Notes under the pieces: model-generated
Databases searched by the model: none
What the model was told of the DNA's origin: nothing
Seen by the model: only the letters and a program-made list of their open reading frames with translations
Shown here: positions 19,809-29,397 of the stretch, piece by piece
How the letters are laid out: every line of letters begins with the position of its first letter
Position numbering within the stretch: the first letter of the stretch is position 1
Source of the DNA: Patescibacteria group bacterium
GTDB taxonomy: Bacteria > Patescibacteriota > Microgenomatia > UBA12405
Length of the DNA: 48,324 nucleotides
NCBI GenBank assembly: GCA_013387215.1
Contig: WARW01000010.1
Location: forward strand, 1 to 48,324
Direction: 5' to 3'
Translations under genes and position numbers: made by a program

Positions 19809-19835
19809 ATAACATGTTTTAGAACGACATGTTAT
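19809..19835. promoter_or_regulatory. Perfect 9-N9-9 inverted repeat (operator candidate)
   Basis: ATAACATGT-TTTAGAACG-ACATGTTAT, beginning 1 nt after TATAAT 19802-19807. Confidence 0.5.
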
Positions 19836-19917
19836 GATATATTACGATTTCTACTGTACACATATGATACACATTGATTATGTCTAAAAATCCAGATATT
19901 TCATTAAACTCTACCTT

Positions 19918-19944
19918 TTAGCACTCATGACACTTGACTGCTAA
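19918..19944. promoter_or_regulatory. CIRCE-like element (HrcA operator candidate)
   Basis: TTAGCACTC-ATGACACTT-GACTGCTAA; consensus TTAGCACTC-N9-GAGTGCTAA, one mismatch. Confidence 0.65.
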
Positions 19945-20024
19945 AATTAAGCGTGCCTAACATATTAACCTATAATATGATAATTTACTAGTATAATTAA
20001 CCAGTAGTCTGCTATTATTAATGT

Positions 20025-22307
20025 ATGACAACAAAAGACATTTTATGGTTCAAAGAAATTAGCCACGATGATATTCCAATCGCTGGTGGAAAGGGTGCAA
20101 ATCTAGGTGAAATGTATTCAATTGGCATTCCAGTTCCCAACGGTTTCGTTGTCACTTCTCAAGTCTACTTTAAATTTATTGAAGAAAATAAGTTACGGGA
20201 AAGAATTAAAGATATTTTAAAAACCGTTAACATTGACGAACCAGATCAACTCCACGAAGCTTCGGTCAAAATTAAAAAAATAATTCATTCTGGCAAGATT
20301 AATGAACAAACTGGTATTGAAATTATGAAGTCCTACAAAAAACTTTCTGATTATGGCGGCCTTAAAGATGTTCCGGTTGCAGTTCGTTCTTCAGCTACTG
20401 CTGAAGATTTGCCAGACGCTTCTTTTGCTGGTCAACAAGAAACTTATTTGAATGTTGTTGGGGCTTCTAACGTTTTAAATCGCGTTCGTGATTGTTGGGC
20501 CAGTCTTTTTACTCCAAGAGCAATTTTTTATCGGGAAAAAAAGAAGTTTGACCATTTTAAAGTTGGTATTGCCGTCCCTGTTCAAAAACTTATCAACTCC
20601 GAAATCTCGGGCATCTGTTTTACGGTCAATCCAGTCACTAATGAAAAAAACCAAATCATTGTTGAAACAATTTGGGGCCTTGGTGAATATATTGTTCAAG
20701 GTCGAATTACTCCAGATCAACATATTATTGATAAAAATGAATGGAAAGTAGCTTCTTATAACCATATTGATCAGGATGTTCAGCTGGTCAAATCAGACAA
20801 TGAAACCAAAGAAGTTGCTGTTCCAAAATCGAAACAAAAGAAAGCAAAAATTGATAATGCTACAGCCCTTAAGGTTGCTAAAATTGGACAAAAATTACAC
20901 AATCATTATGGCAAGCCACAAGACATTGAATTCGCCATTGAAAAAGGTAAAGTTTATATTGTTCAAACCAGACCAATCACTACAATTGTTTCCAACCAAA
21001 AAACCATTGACCAGCAAACCCACATAACCCAAAAACCAGACTTAACTGGAGAACAAGCTAGTCCAGGAACTGCCACCGGTGTTGTTGTTATTATCAAAAG
21101 CCCAAAAGAAATTAATCGCGTTCAAAAAGGTCAAATCATGGTCACTCCTATGACCACGCCAGACTTTGTTCCAGCCATGAAAAAAGTAAACGGCATTATT
21201 ACCGATAAAGGTGGTCAAACTTCCCATGCAGCTATTGTTAGTCGTGAATTGGGAGTACCTTGTGTTGTTGGTACTAAAACCGCTACAAAATTTTTCAAAG
21301 AAGGCGATATTGTCACCATGAATGGCACTACTGGAGAAATATGGAAAGGGGATTTGACTAAATCTGATGGAAGTTTCAAACCAGAAGTCAGCAAACAAAT
21401 TTTAACTAACTTTAAAACTGCTACTCATGTTTATGTAAACTTAGGCGAGCCAGAACTCGCCGAAGAAATTTCCAAAAAGAATGTTGATGGTGTTGGACTT
21501 TTAAGAGCCGAGTTTATGCTTGCTAATATTGGTATACATCCAAAAAGAGTTATTGCTGAAGGCCGCCAAAAAGAATATATCGAAAGATTGGCTAATGATT
21601 TATTGAAATTCTGCAAAAACTTTAATCCGCGTCCAGTTGTATACAGAGCCACCGACTTTAAAACAAATGAATATCGTTCGCTTCATTATGGCAAACTTTA
21701 TGAACCAGAAGAACCAAATCCATTGCTAGGTTTCCGAGGCGCTGCTCGCTACATCAACTGTCCTGACGTTTTTTTAATGGAACTTGAAGCCATAAAATTA
21801 GTCAGAAATAAACACAATCTCAAGAATCTTTCTTTAATGATTCCATTTGTCAGAACTCCTCAAGAACTTGCCGAAGTAAAAAAAATAATTGCCAGTGCTG
21901 GCCTTTTAAGATCACCTTCATTTAAATTACTTATGATGGTCGAAATTCCAAGCAATGTTATTCTTTTAGACAAATTTATAGATGTTGGTATCGATGGTAT
22001 TTCTATTGGAAGCAACGATTTGACTATGTTAACCCTCGGTCTCGATCGGGATAATAATGAAGTTGCTAAAACCTTTAATGAACTCGATCCTGCTGTCCTC
22101 TGGTCACTTAAAAGAGCCATTACTAAGGCAAAAGAACGAGGAATAACTAGCTCTATTTGCGGACAAGCACCAAGCAACCATCCGGATCTAGTCGAAAAAT
22201 TAGTTAAATGGGGGGTAACCAGCATTTCCGTAAGTCCTGATGCCATTAATTCAACCAGAGAAATAGTTGCCTGGGCCGAAAAAAGAAAACTTCAAAAGAA
22301 ATTTTGA
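20025..22307 (+). CDS. ppsA: Phosphoenolpyruvate synthase
   Basis: GGKGANLGEM, AVRSSATAEDLPDASFAGQQETYLNV, GGQTSHAAIVSRELGVPCVVGT, C-terminal PEP-binding barrel. Confidence 0.97.
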   Translation: MTTKDILWFKEISHDDIPIAGGKGANLGEMYSIGIPVPNGFVVTSQVYFKFIEENKLRERIKDILKTVNIDEPDQLHEASVKIKKIIHSGKINEQTGIEIMKSYKKLSDYGGLKDVPVAVRSSATAEDLPDASFAGQQETYLNVVGASNVLNRVRDCWASLFTPRAIFYREKKKFDHFKVGIAVPVQKLINSEISGICFTVNPVTNEKNQIIVETIWGLGEYIVQGRITPDQHIIDKNEWKVASYNHIDQDVQLVKSDNETKEVAVPKSKQKKAKIDNATALKVAKIGQKLHNHYGKPQDIEFAIEKGKVYIVQTRPITTIVSNQKTIDQQTHITQKPDLTGEQASPGTATGVVVIIKSPKEINRVQKGQIMVTPMTTPDFVPAMKKVNGIITDKGGQTSHAAIVSRELGVPCVVGTKTATKFFKEGDIVTMNGTTGEIWKGDLTKSDGSFKPEVSKQILTNFKTATHVYVNLGEPELAEEISKKNVDGVGLLRAEFMLANIGIHPKRVIAEGRQKEYIERLANDLLKFCKNFNPRPVVYRATDFKTNEYRSLHYGKLYEPEEPNPLLGFRGAARYINCPDVFLMELEAIKLVRNKHNLKNLSLMIPFVRTPQELAEVKKIIASAGLLRSPSFKLLMMVEIPSNVILLDKFIDVGIDGISIGSNDLTMLTLGLDRDNNEVAKTFNELDPAVLWSLKRAITKAKERGITSSICGQAPSNHPDLVEKLVKWGVTSISVSPDAINSTREIVAWAEKRKLQKKF

Positions 22308-22336
22308 ACTAAAAAAACAGAGTGATACAATTTAAT

Positions 22337-22537
22337 ATGGCAACCAAAGAAGAGATTCGAGCCGCAATCAGCAGGGAGCACGTGAAGTTAACTGAAATCA
22401 GATCTCATCAACAGATTCATGTTTCAAACCACCCAGAAAAAAAACCAGAAGATTGCGCAGAATGCTTAGCCGATTTAGTGAAAATTGAGCAGACAAACAA
22501 TCGGATAAAAAGTCTGGAAAAATATCTTTCGGACTAA
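22337..22537 (+). CDS. Small hypothetical protein
   Basis: ATG at 22337 (MATKEEIRAAISREHVKLTEIRSHQQ...). Confidence 0.55.
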   Translation: MATKEEIRAAISREHVKLTEIRSHQQIHVSNHPEKKPEDCAECLADLVKIEQTNNRIKSLEKYLSD

Positions 22538-23199
22538 CAAAATACGACAACAATCTCACCTTTAATGGTTCTTTTATTGATTTCTTGAGATACCTCAACT
22601 GCTGTTCCAGTAATAACTTCTTCAAATTTTTTTGTTAACTCTCTGCAAATAGCTATATTTGTAGTTTCTCCATAAACCTTAGCAATTTCTTCAACTAATT
22701 TGTTGATTCTAAAAGGCGATTCGTAAACAATTTTTGCTCCATCAATTTGTTTATATTGTTCTAAAATCTTTTTTCTTTCTCCATCCCTTTTTGGTAAAAA
22801 TCCAAGATAAGAAAATCTTCCGCTTGGTAAACCAGACAAAACCAAAGCATCGATTAAAGCGCTTGGACCGGGAATTGAAGTCATCAAATATCCTAATTGT
22901 CGGCATTTTCTTACCAATTTAAATCCTGGATCAGAAATTATGGGCGTTCCGGCATCACTAACCAAACCAACCTCAACTCCACTTTCTAAAAGTTTTATTA
23001 CTTCTGGTATTTTTTGTTCTTCAACCTCATCATAAAACGAAATTAATTTAGGTGAGTTGGAAAGATTTAAAAGTTTCAGAAACTGACCGGTATTTCTTGT
23101 GTCTTCACACAAAAGATAATCGACTTTTTCTAAGACTTCTTTAGCCCGAATTGATATGTCACCTAAGTTTCCAATTGGAGTAGCAATTATGTAAAGCAT
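22534..23199 (-). CDS. rsmI: 16S rRNA (cytidine-2'-O)-methyltransferase
   Basis: MLYIIATPIGNLGDISIRAKEVL, CEDTRNTGQFL, SDAGTPIISDPG. Confidence 0.96.
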   Translation of the reverse strand: MLYIIATPIGNLGDISIRAKEVLEKVDYLLCEDTRNTGQFLKLLNLSNSPKLISFYDEVEEQKIPEVIKLLESGVEVGLVSDAGTPIISDPGFKLVRKCRQLGYLMTSIPGPSALIDALVLSGLPSGRFSYLGFLPKRDGERKKILEQYKQIDGAKIVYESPFRINKLVEEIAKVYGETTNIAICRELTKKFEEVITGTAVEVSQEINKRTIKGEIVVVFC

Positions 23200-23828
23200 T
23201 AATTAAATTGTCTAATAACTGCCACTACTTTACCTCTAATTTCCACATCTGTCACATAGATAGGGGACATAGTTGAATTAGCCGGCTGCAATCTTATTCT
23301 ATTAACTTCTTTATAATATCTTTTTAAAGTTGCAAAGCCATTCTTTAAAATAGCCACTACGATATCACCATTATTTGCCACATGTTGTTCTTTAATAACC
23401 ACATAATCGCCGCTAAAAATTCCATCATCAACCATTGAGTCTCCTTTAGCCTGCAATATATATGATCGGTCACCAGGTTTAATTAAACTTGAATTAACAG
23501 CAAAAGTAGCATTTGGATCATTGTATGGTTCAATTGGCTCACCGCAAGCAATAAAACCCAAAACTGGCAACTCAATCATAGTTGCATTTTTATATGGCAT
23601 TGGTAATTCCTCACTTCCAAGGACTTCGATTCCTCTTACTGCTCCCCGATATCTTCTGATTAAACCTTTCTTTTCCAACACTGCTAAATGTTCGTGCACA
23701 GTAGCCAATGAAGACAAACCCAAATGAGTTGCAATCTCAGTTAAAGTAGGGGCGTAGCCATATTTAGCGATATTTTCGTTAATATAGTCTAATATCTGTT
23801 TTTGTCTTTTATAAAGCACTGTTGCCAT
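23199..23828 (-). CDS. lexA: LexA repressor with Cys-Gly cleavage site
   Basis: N-terminal wHTH, FIACGEPIEP, GDSMVDDGI Ser, FATLKRY Lys; ATG at 23828 (MATVLYK). Confidence 0.93.
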   Translation of the reverse strand: MATVLYKRQKQILDYINENIAKYGYAPTLTEIATHLGLSSLATVHEHLAVLEKKGLIRRYRGAVRGIEVLGSEELPMPYKNATMIELPVLGFIACGEPIEPYNDPNATFAVNSSLIKPGDRSYILQAKGDSMVDDGIFSGDYVVIKEQHVANNGDIVVAILKNGFATLKRYYKEVNRIRLQPANSTMSPIYVTDVEIRGKVVAVIRQFN

Positions 23829-23909
23829 ACCCAAATGATACGCGAATAATACCCGAAGTCAATAAACCAAATTATACACAATAGAAATAAAAGTAATTAA
23901 GCACAAGTA

Positions 23910-25709
23910 ATGTTATATTTAAATAAGCCTATGCTATTTTTTCTGTCTTTATTTTTATCCCTTTTTTCGGTTAAACCTGCATATGCAGCCGGAGAATTTA
24001 ATGCCGTCCAAACAATAAACTATACCATTGATAACAACGGCGATGCATCTGTTAGTCAAGATATAGAACTTTCCAATAATTATTCCGAAATTTATCCTAA
24101 AGAATATCAAGTCAGTCTTTCTGGTCCGAGTATTACCAATATTCAAGGAAACGATGATAAAGGCAACATTGTGGTAAAAAGCGACCAAATGAATGAAACG
24201 ACTGTCATTTATCTTAAATTTAATCAAGCCAACGTTGGACAACACAAAGTTACCAAATTCAAACTAAATTACACCATACCTAAGCTTGCCACACACAAAG
24301 GTAATGTCTGGGAATTACCGTTGCCTGAATATAAAAATACTCAAGCAACCGATACGATCAATATAAATTTATTAGTGCCGGAAAGTTTTGGTACCATGTC
24401 TTTTTCTTCCGTAAATACCACCAACTCAGTAATTTTAAATCAACAAACACAAATCCAATTTAATCTAAATAATATTACTGACAAAAAAATATTATTTATT
24501 TTTGGTAATTACCAGGTTTTTGATTTTAATTTTAAATATTTTTTAAATAACACCACAGATAAGATAAGTCACACAGAAATCGCTATTCCACCAGAAACCG
24601 ACAGTCAAAAAGTAATTTTTAAAGACATTAACCCTAGGCCTGTAAAAGTTAACATTGATTCAGATGGCAACTGGCTGGCACAATATGACCTTCCACCACA
24701 GGAAAAAATCGAAGTAAATGTTTCCGGACAGGCTAAAATATTTTCCTCGACCATAAACGACCCAAACATTGATAAAAAAAGTCTGCTCCAATCAAAAAAT
24801 TTTTGGCCAGTAAACGACCCAACTATTCAAGAAATCGCCTCCACTTTAAAAAGCCCTAAAGATATTTACAATTATGTAATCAATAATTTAAATTACGGCT
24901 ATGATTCTTTTAATACTGCTACTAGAAAAGGGGCGTTGGGAGCTTTAAATGATCCCGCTAATTCACTTTGTACTGAATTTACCGATCTTTTCGTAACATT
25001 GGCTCGTGCTAAAGGTATTCCCGCTCGAGAAATTGAAGGTTTTGCTTATACTAATAATCCTAAAATTAAACCCATAAACTTGAATGCCGATATTCTTCAT
25101 GCTTGGCCTCAATATTACAATTCCATTTCTCAAAAATGGGTTTCTATCGATCCCACTTGGGCTAAAACCACCAATGGTATAGATTATTTTAGCGACTTGG
25201 ATTTGAATCACTTTATATTTGTAATCCACGGAAAAGACAGTCAATATCCATCTCCGCCAGGGTCTTACAAAAATAATCAGAATATCAAAACTGTATCTGT
25301 TGAATTTGCTACCAAAGATTTAAAAGAATCCTATTTACCGCCTAAATTGACTAGTGAAAAAACAAGAATAAACGAAAATCCAGAAATTGTTTTAACCAAC
25401 ATCAACCCAAATGCCCTAACTGATTTAAAAATAACTTTAGATAATCAAAACTGGAGTTATCAGATTCCTGTTATTCCGCCTTACGCCTCGGTCACTCTAA
25501 AAATCCCTAATTTAAATTTTGTAAAAACTCTTCTTCCGCAAAGTCACAATCTAAATTTCAAGGTCGATTATAAAAATAGCGATAAACCAGCCACTTATGC
25601 TGTTTTTTATCCGACTCATTATTTAAATCTATCTATAGTAATCGCTCTAGCTATCGTTATTCTCTCTACAGGCGGTATAATATTAACTGGAAAATTTAAA
25701 CATAAATAA
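23910..25709 (+). CDS. Secreted/membrane transglutaminase-like protein
   Basis: Signal peptide, SLCTEFTDLFVTLARAKGIPAREIEGFAY...HAWPQYYNSISQKWVSIDPTWAKT, C-terminal TM. Confidence 0.9.
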   Translation: MLYLNKPMLFFLSLFLSLFSVKPAYAAGEFNAVQTINYTIDNNGDASVSQDIELSNNYSEIYPKEYQVSLSGPSITNIQGNDDKGNIVVKSDQMNETTVIYLKFNQANVGQHKVTKFKLNYTIPKLATHKGNVWELPLPEYKNTQATDTININLLVPESFGTMSFSSVNTTNSVILNQQTQIQFNLNNITDKKILFIFGNYQVFDFNFKYFLNNTTDKISHTEIAIPPETDSQKVIFKDINPRPVKVNIDSDGNWLAQYDLPPQEKIEVNVSGQAKIFSSTINDPNIDKKSLLQSKNFWPVNDPTIQEIASTLKSPKDIYNYVINNLNYGYDSFNTATRKGALGALNDPANSLCTEFTDLFVTLARAKGIPAREIEGFAYTNNPKIKPINLNADILHAWPQYYNSISQKWVSIDPTWAKTTNGIDYFSDLDLNHFIFVIHGKDSQYPSPPGSYKNNQNIKTVSVEFATKDLKESYLPPKLTSEKTRINENPEIVLTNINPNALTDLKITLDNQNWSYQIPVIPPYASVTLKIPNLNFVKTLLPQSHNLNFKVDYKNSDKPATYAVFYPTHYLNLSIVIALAIVILSTGGIILTGKFKHK

Positions 25710-26128
25710 TGAAAAAATTTTTAAAATATACGTTGCTTTTTATTTTTGCCCTGATTACTGAAAATCAACTTTGGCATAATTTAACTTTTGATAATATTCC
25801 TTTAACCATTATAAAAGTGGCTCTGATTTTAGCCCTTTTCGAACTCGTGCTAAAACCTATAATTAAGATACTTTTGCTACCTATAAATATTCTAACTTTA
25901 GGCACAATTAGAATTGTTATTGCAACTGTTGGTCTCTATCTTGCCACTTTCTTTTTAGATGATTTTCACCTAGATGACATTTTTTCAGTCAGCACCACTT
26001 TTCAAGGTTTTCAAATCCCACAATTCCACTTTACTGGGTTTTTGGGATATTTAGTTAGTTCCTTTACGTTAAGTTTTTTGATATATATTTATAATCTGAT
26101 TTTAATTAAAAAAGAGGTTAAAAAATGA
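25709..26128 (+). CDS. Phage holin family 4-like membrane protein
   Basis: Four predicted TMs; KPIIKILLLPINILTLG typical of this family. Confidence 0.75.
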   Translation: MKKFLKYTLLFIFALITENQLWHNLTFDNIPLTIIKVALILALFELVLKPIIKILLLPINILTLGTIRIVIATVGLYLATFFLDDFHLDDIFSVSTTFQGFQIPQFHFTGFLGYLVSSFTLSFLIYIYNLILIKKEVKK

Positions 26129-26337
26129 AAACTATATTGATTATTGTTCAAATTATTCTGTCTTTGATACTGACAGCGTTAATATTTCTTCAATCAAACG
26201 GCGACACTGATTCCAGATCAAACATTATGTCGACTGTTAATTTTGAAAAAAGAGGTTGGGAAAAGGTTATGTTTAATGTTACCATTTTCGTTTTAGTACT
26301 TTTCCTTATTTCTTCGGTTATTCAAACATTAATTTAA
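26125..26337 (+). CDS. secG: Preprotein translocase subunit SecG (divergent)
   Basis: Two TMs, ALIFLQSNGD...FEKRGWEKVMFNVTIFVLVLFLISSVIQ. Confidence 0.8.
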   Translation: MKTILIIVQIILSLILTALIFLQSNGDTDSRSNIMSTVNFEKRGWEKVMFNVTIFVLVLFLISSVIQTLI

Positions 26338-26341
26338 ATCC

Positions 26342-27676
26342 TTGATTACTAAACTTCAATTTAAAATTGAACTTTTAGTCTCTTACATCAAAAGCAAATT
26401 CTTATTTATTTTAGTAGGAGTTCTTTTAGGTTCAGCTATTTTTGTTTTTCATAACCAGATTATTGCTTTTTATTACACTCCAAAATTTCATACTAAAATA
26501 ATCGGTGTCGAAGGGCTTTATTCTTTTAACAGTCTTCCAGAAGAAATTGTTTCCAAGATAAGTTATGGCCTCGCTATTAATTCAGAAGATGATAAGCCAA
26601 TTTTATCTCCTATAGTCAAATCCTACAAAATGGAAAATAATAATCTGGATTATATTTTTACACTCAATGATGGTTTTTCTTGGCAAAATGGTAAAAAATT
26701 AACTGCCTATGACATTAATTATCAAATTGAAGGAGCTACTATTTCTCCAATGTCGGAAAATACTGTCAAAGTATCGGTTAAAAATCCGTTTTCGCCTTTA
26801 ATGTCGGCCTTAAGTAAACCATTATTTAAGAAAAATTTTATTGGCATCGGTGATTACAAAATCCAATCAATTACCTATAAAGAAGGCAATGTAAATACAA
26901 TTAAACTTAAGCCAAATATTAGTAGCAACCCAACTTTGTTATATCGTTTTTATTCCAATGATAAAGACTTAACTGATGCCTATAAATTAGGAACAGTGGA
27001 TGAAATTCAGATATATTCTTTGCCATCGGATCTGGAAAAATGGAATAAAACTAAAATTATCCAAGAAATTGAAACCAATAAAAAATATTCTGCCATCTTT
27101 TTCAACACTCAAAAAATAAGCAATAAACAAACACGGCAGGCATTGGCATATGCAACTCCAAAGTCAGATGATAAAAACGAGCGTTGTATAGGTCCGATTT
27201 CTCCAACTTCTTGGGCCTACAATCCAACCATAAAAACTTATGACTTTAGTCCTGATCACGCTAAAGAATTATTCAGTAAAAATAAAATCGATAGTATTAA
27301 TTTAGCTGTCACCGATCGCAACTTATTGCCTTTAGCTGAACAAATTAAAAATGCTTGGCAAACCAACCTAGGCTTAAATACCACCATAACCATGGAGAAC
27401 CAAATTGATTTAAACAATTTTGAAGCCGTCCTTTCGTATGGTTCAATTCCTCATGATCCTGATCAATATTTATTCTGGCATTCAACCCAAACTGAAACTA
27501 ATGTCACTAAAATAAATAATTCTCGTATCGATAAATTATTAGAGCAAGGGAGAGCTTCTTTTGATCCGCTTGAACGAAAACAAATTTACCAAGATTTCCA
27601 AAAATATTTACTTGAAGAATCTCCTGCTATCTTTTTATCTTATCCAACAAAATTTACTATCACTCGGGTAAAATAG
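26342..27676 (+). CDS. ABC-type peptide substrate-binding protein, family 5, TM-anchored; TTG start
   Basis: FTLNDGFSWQNGKKLTAYDINYQ; DPDQYLFWHSTQ; PLERKQIYQDFQKYLLEESPAIFLSYP. Confidence 0.85.
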   Translation: MITKLQFKIELLVSYIKSKFLFILVGVLLGSAIFVFHNQIIAFYYTPKFHTKIIGVEGLYSFNSLPEEIVSKISYGLAINSEDDKPILSPIVKSYKMENNNLDYIFTLNDGFSWQNGKKLTAYDINYQIEGATISPMSENTVKVSVKNPFSPLMSALSKPLFKKNFIGIGDYKIQSITYKEGNVNTIKLKPNISSNPTLLYRFYSNDKDLTDAYKLGTVDEIQIYSLPSDLEKWNKTKIIQEIETNKKYSAIFFNTQKISNKQTRQALAYATPKSDDKNERCIGPISPTSWAYNPTIKTYDFSPDHAKELFSKNKIDSINLAVTDRNLLPLAEQIKNAWQTNLGLNTTITMENQIDLNNFEAVLSYGSIPHDPDQYLFWHSTQTETNVTKINNSRIDKLLEQGRASFDPLERKQIYQDFQKYLLEESPAIFLSYPTKFTITRVK

Positions 27677-27680
27677 AACT

Positions 27681-27908
27681 ATGAAATCTGAGAAAAATGA
27701 CTTATTTGGCAACCTGATTATTGCTACCTTATTAGGTCTTCTCGCTATCGCCGCCTTTATCTCTTACAAAAGTATTGATTGGGCAGTACTTAAAAGAATG
27801 GAAGCTACGCCTTTAAATATACCTACCCCCGCCACAAATTCCAGTACTTTAAACACAAAACCAGCCACTCCATCTGCAGCAGCGACTGCACCAGCAAGCA
27901 AAAAATAA
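27681..27908 (+). CDS. Small membrane protein with Pro/Thr/Ala-rich tail
   Basis: One TM and low-complexity tail; directly follows the SBP gene. Confidence 0.55.
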   Translation: MKSEKNDLFGNLIIATLLGLLAIAAFISYKSIDWAVLKRMEATPLNIPTPATNSSTLNTKPATPSAAATAPASKK

Positions 27909-28223
27909 CTACAAATTTTTTCGCGGTATTAATTTATAAGCCATTGTTATATCTTTTGGCTCATCTTTCTGTTTATAAATAAAGGCTAATTTCCTTCTGT
28001 CAAAAATTTTAAAGAAATCTTTCCATGACACTTCTTTTGTTTGAACCGCATCGTTCATAAATCGTTCGTCATTTTTACCTCCGAAATCAATCCTAATTCC
28101 CAGTTTATCTGCTCCAGCATTTGGATCATCAAAAACTGCCGGTCGACCATGGTGGTTTTCTGCCCACTTTATTATTTCTTTATGATCCCAAGTTACCTTA
28201 TCATCCGGATTTGAAAAAAACAT
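27909..28223 (-). CDS. Conserved hypothetical protein
   Basis: WAENHHGRPAVFDD...LGIRIDFGG...VSWKDFFKIFDRRKLAFIYK pattern familiar from small uncharacterised bacterial proteins. Confidence 0.65.
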   Translation of the reverse strand: MFFSNPDDKVTWDHKEIIKWAENHHGRPAVFDDPNAGADKLGIRIDFGGKNDERFMNDAVQTKEVSWKDFFKIFDRRKLAFIYKQKDEPKDITMAYKLIPRKNL

Positions 28224-28227
28224 AATT

Positions 28228-28398
28228 TTAACGAATACTTAATACTATCCACAAAGCATGAACTATTCCCGGAACATAACCCAAAAGAGTTAATATTACA
28301 TTCAACCAAAATTGTGAAGTTAAACCAACTTTTAAATATACTGCGGCTGGCGGCAAAACAATAGCTAATATTAATTCAAGTAAATTTACTGTCACCAT
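28228..28398 (-). CDS. YqaE/Pmp3 family membrane protein
   Basis: 56 aa below ORF-track cutoff: MVTVNLLELILAIVLPPAAVYLKVGLTSQFWLNVILTLLGYVPGIVHALWIVLSIR. Confidence 0.9.
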   Translation of the reverse strand: MVTVNLLELILAIVLPPAAVYLKVGLTSQFWLNVILTLLGYVPGIVHALWIVLSIR

Positions 28399-28537
28399 AA
28401 TTTATAATTAATATCACCAATATTAATTTTTGTTTGTCATAAGATCGTTAGATTTACGTAAGAGTTAAATGAAATATTATTTGGTAATTCTCAATAATTT
28501 GCACTCAAAGATAATTTAATTTAAACTATATCAATAT

Positions 28538-29095
28538 ATGACAAAGAAAATTTTTGCTTTGATCCTTGTTTTGACTATTATTTATACGATTTTTAAAATT
28601 CACGAATTCACCCAACCTTCACCCACAGCCATTCCCTCGACATCAACTCCAACTTTAGCATCGATAAATTATTGTAAACCTCAAGATCTTGCTGCATCAG
28701 TAACTCTAGGACCTGCAGCAGGAAATATTTATGGAGATTTTCAAATCACCAATTCTTCAAATCAAATGTGTCAAATAGTAGGCACTAATTATGTTTTAAT
28801 AAGTTATGACCAAATAAGAAACAACAATATAAAAGTTGTTCATCAACCTCAGACTATGCAAAGTATTTTTCAATTAAAACCAAATGATTCTGTATATGCC
28901 AAAATTCATTATCCAAACGGTCCACAATGCAACGGTCCAACAAAATCAGTTAATATTAGCTTTTCATATCAAATTTCTCCAGACCAAACTGTAATCTTTA
29001 AAAATCCTAATCAAAACTTTCCTCTTCAAGCCTGTGTTTCAGCCGACATAACACAAATCGATCTGTCTGGATTTTCCACCCAAAGTCCTCAGTAG
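28538..29095 (+). CDS. Secreted protein, possibly DUF4232-like
   Basis: Signal anchor, CKPQDLAASVTLGPAAGNIYGDFQITNSSNQMCQI. Confidence 0.6.
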   Translation: MTKKIFALILVLTIIYTIFKIHEFTQPSPTAIPSTSTPTLASINYCKPQDLAASVTLGPAAGNIYGDFQITNSSNQMCQIVGTNYVLISYDQIRNNNIKVVHQPQTMQSIFQLKPNDSVYAKIHYPNGPQCNGPTKSVNISFSYQISPDQTVIFKNPNQNFPLQACVSADITQIDLSGFSTQSPQ

Positions 29096-29112
29096 TTAGG
29101 TATAATTGAATC

Positions 29113-29397
29113 ATGAAAAAAGAAGTGTTCCAAATATCCCTTATCGTCTTTATTTTCGCGCTATTTTTAAGTCTTTATTCAATATGGCAAATTTCTCCCA
29201 TATCTTTCAGATTATTTAATGGTATATGCGAAAAATTCAGCTATAACGATTGCATGGTTTTTTATTGGAATCAAAAATCATACTACCGAATTCTAATGTA
29301 TATTTTCTCCAGTATTACTGTTATTAGTGCTGTTTTAGCTCTTGTTTCTTTTTTCAAAAGAAAACCGCAAAACCTACCCAAACATGCTAAAAAATAA
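29113..29397 (+). CDS. Small two-TM membrane protein
   Basis: 94 aa; TATAAT 6 nt upstream of ATG. Confidence 0.55.
   Translation: MKKEVFQISLIVFIFALFLSLYSIWQISPISFRLFNGICEKFSYNDCMVFYWNQKSYYRILMYIFSSITVISAVLALVSFFKRKPQNLPKHAKK

Noticed and set aside
25709-26128. Prophage hypothesis from holin-like gene
   Set aside because: No other phage genes; this membrane family is common outside phages.
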